Assembly (NCBI RefSeq): GCF_964199755.1
Contig: NC_133896.1
Location: forward strand, 67,063,142-67,127,141
DNA length: 64,000 nt
Direction: 5' to 3'
Origin: Larus michahellis
Lineage: Eukaryota; Chordata; Aves; Charadriiformes; Laridae
Positions within the stretch are counted from its first letter, which is position 1. Each line of letters begins with the position of its first letter. This document shows, piece after piece, positions 63,659 through 64,000 of this stretch. The translations under genes and the position numbers were made by a program. The notes beneath the pieces were generated by a model. That model was not told the origin of the DNA and ran no database searches. It was given only the letters and a program-made list of their open reading frames with translations.

Positions 63659-64000
63659 AGGTGATAGTATAATGTGCTGCTGTGCTCGGTTCCCCTGCAT
63701 TTTTGTGGCTTATGCTAGCAAAGGTCTGCAGTTGCCATCTCTCTCTTATATTCAGTTTGTACAGCAAAACCAACCAATGTATCAGCTGCGGATCGCTGAA
63801 TGACTGCTTATTCTCGAAATACTAAGCCCGTGTTGTTTCTTTTTCAGTTTCTCATCTGAAACTGAAGCCCTGGGCCCGTGGGATGCTTTAGTTCTGAAGG
63901 ACATTTTTTGAGGCGTTTATAATTTGTCTGATATAATTCACTATTCCAAAAATTGTTGAGTCCCTTGACACTGATTTTGAGACAGGTGCCCAGACAGCAA
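63659..64000 (+). other. B4GALNT3: B4GALNT3 intron 1, right edge
   Basis: No exon matching the next expected B4GALNT3 residues (a YGSW-type start) is seen before the window ends. Confidence 0.6.

Noticed and set aside
53590-64000. A second B4GALNT3 exon in the window
   Set aside because: No frame with flanking splice sites matches the residues expected after the anchor segment, so intron 1 continues beyond the right edge.

Overview
The window is avian nuclear DNA. The coding sequence is cut into short exons with GT-AG borders, and six CR1 retrotransposon copies of bird type plus two LTR-like elements lie between them. The gene order KDM5A - CCDC77 - B4GALNT3 matches human 12p13.33. I cannot name the species. 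No tRNA, rRNA or CRISPR array was seen.

Left part (1-27.8 kb, minus strand): the first 17 coding exons of KDM5A (RBP2/JARID1A), the JmjC lysine demethylase that removes methyl groups from H3K4me3/me2. They encode 807 codons plus two bases: JmjN, ARID, PHD1, the JmjC domain with its iron-binding His/Glu/His, the C5HC2 zinc finger and the start of the PLU-1 region. All phases join without a stop. The rest of the gene lies beyond the left edge.

Promoter interval (27.8-30.9 kb): KDM5A and CCDC77 are head to head, with start codons about 3 kb apart and a CpG island at each end. Between them are a perfect 78-bp palindrome running into GC-box tandem repeats, and a 682-bp LTR-like element. The CCDC77 promoter has a ZNF143-type site, an NRF1-like site and two inverted CCAAT boxes.

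Middle (30.9-43.7 kb, plus strand): complete CCDC77, 11 coding exons and 485 codons, a coiled-coil protein. One intron has a GC donor, and a possible in-frame 96-nt extra exon lies inside that same intron. Intron 3 carries an LTR-like element of about 1 kb with an internal 45-49 bp repeat.

Right part (43.7-64 kb): CCDC77 3' flank, three CR1 copies, a roughly 1.2-kb element with inverted arms of about 210 bp that I cannot assign to a family, then the CpG-island promoter and first coding exon of B4GALNT3. That gene makes a Golgi enzyme that builds LacdiNAc. The remaining 10.4 kb is B4GALNT3 intron 1. It includes a compact TATA / small ORF / AATAAA unit near 62.4-63.0 kb and one more CR1 copy.

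The three genes are independent housekeeping or enzyme genes and do not form a pathway. The less explained items are the inverted-repeat element, the palindrome, the candidate CCDC77 exon and the compact unit in B4GALNT3 intron 1.
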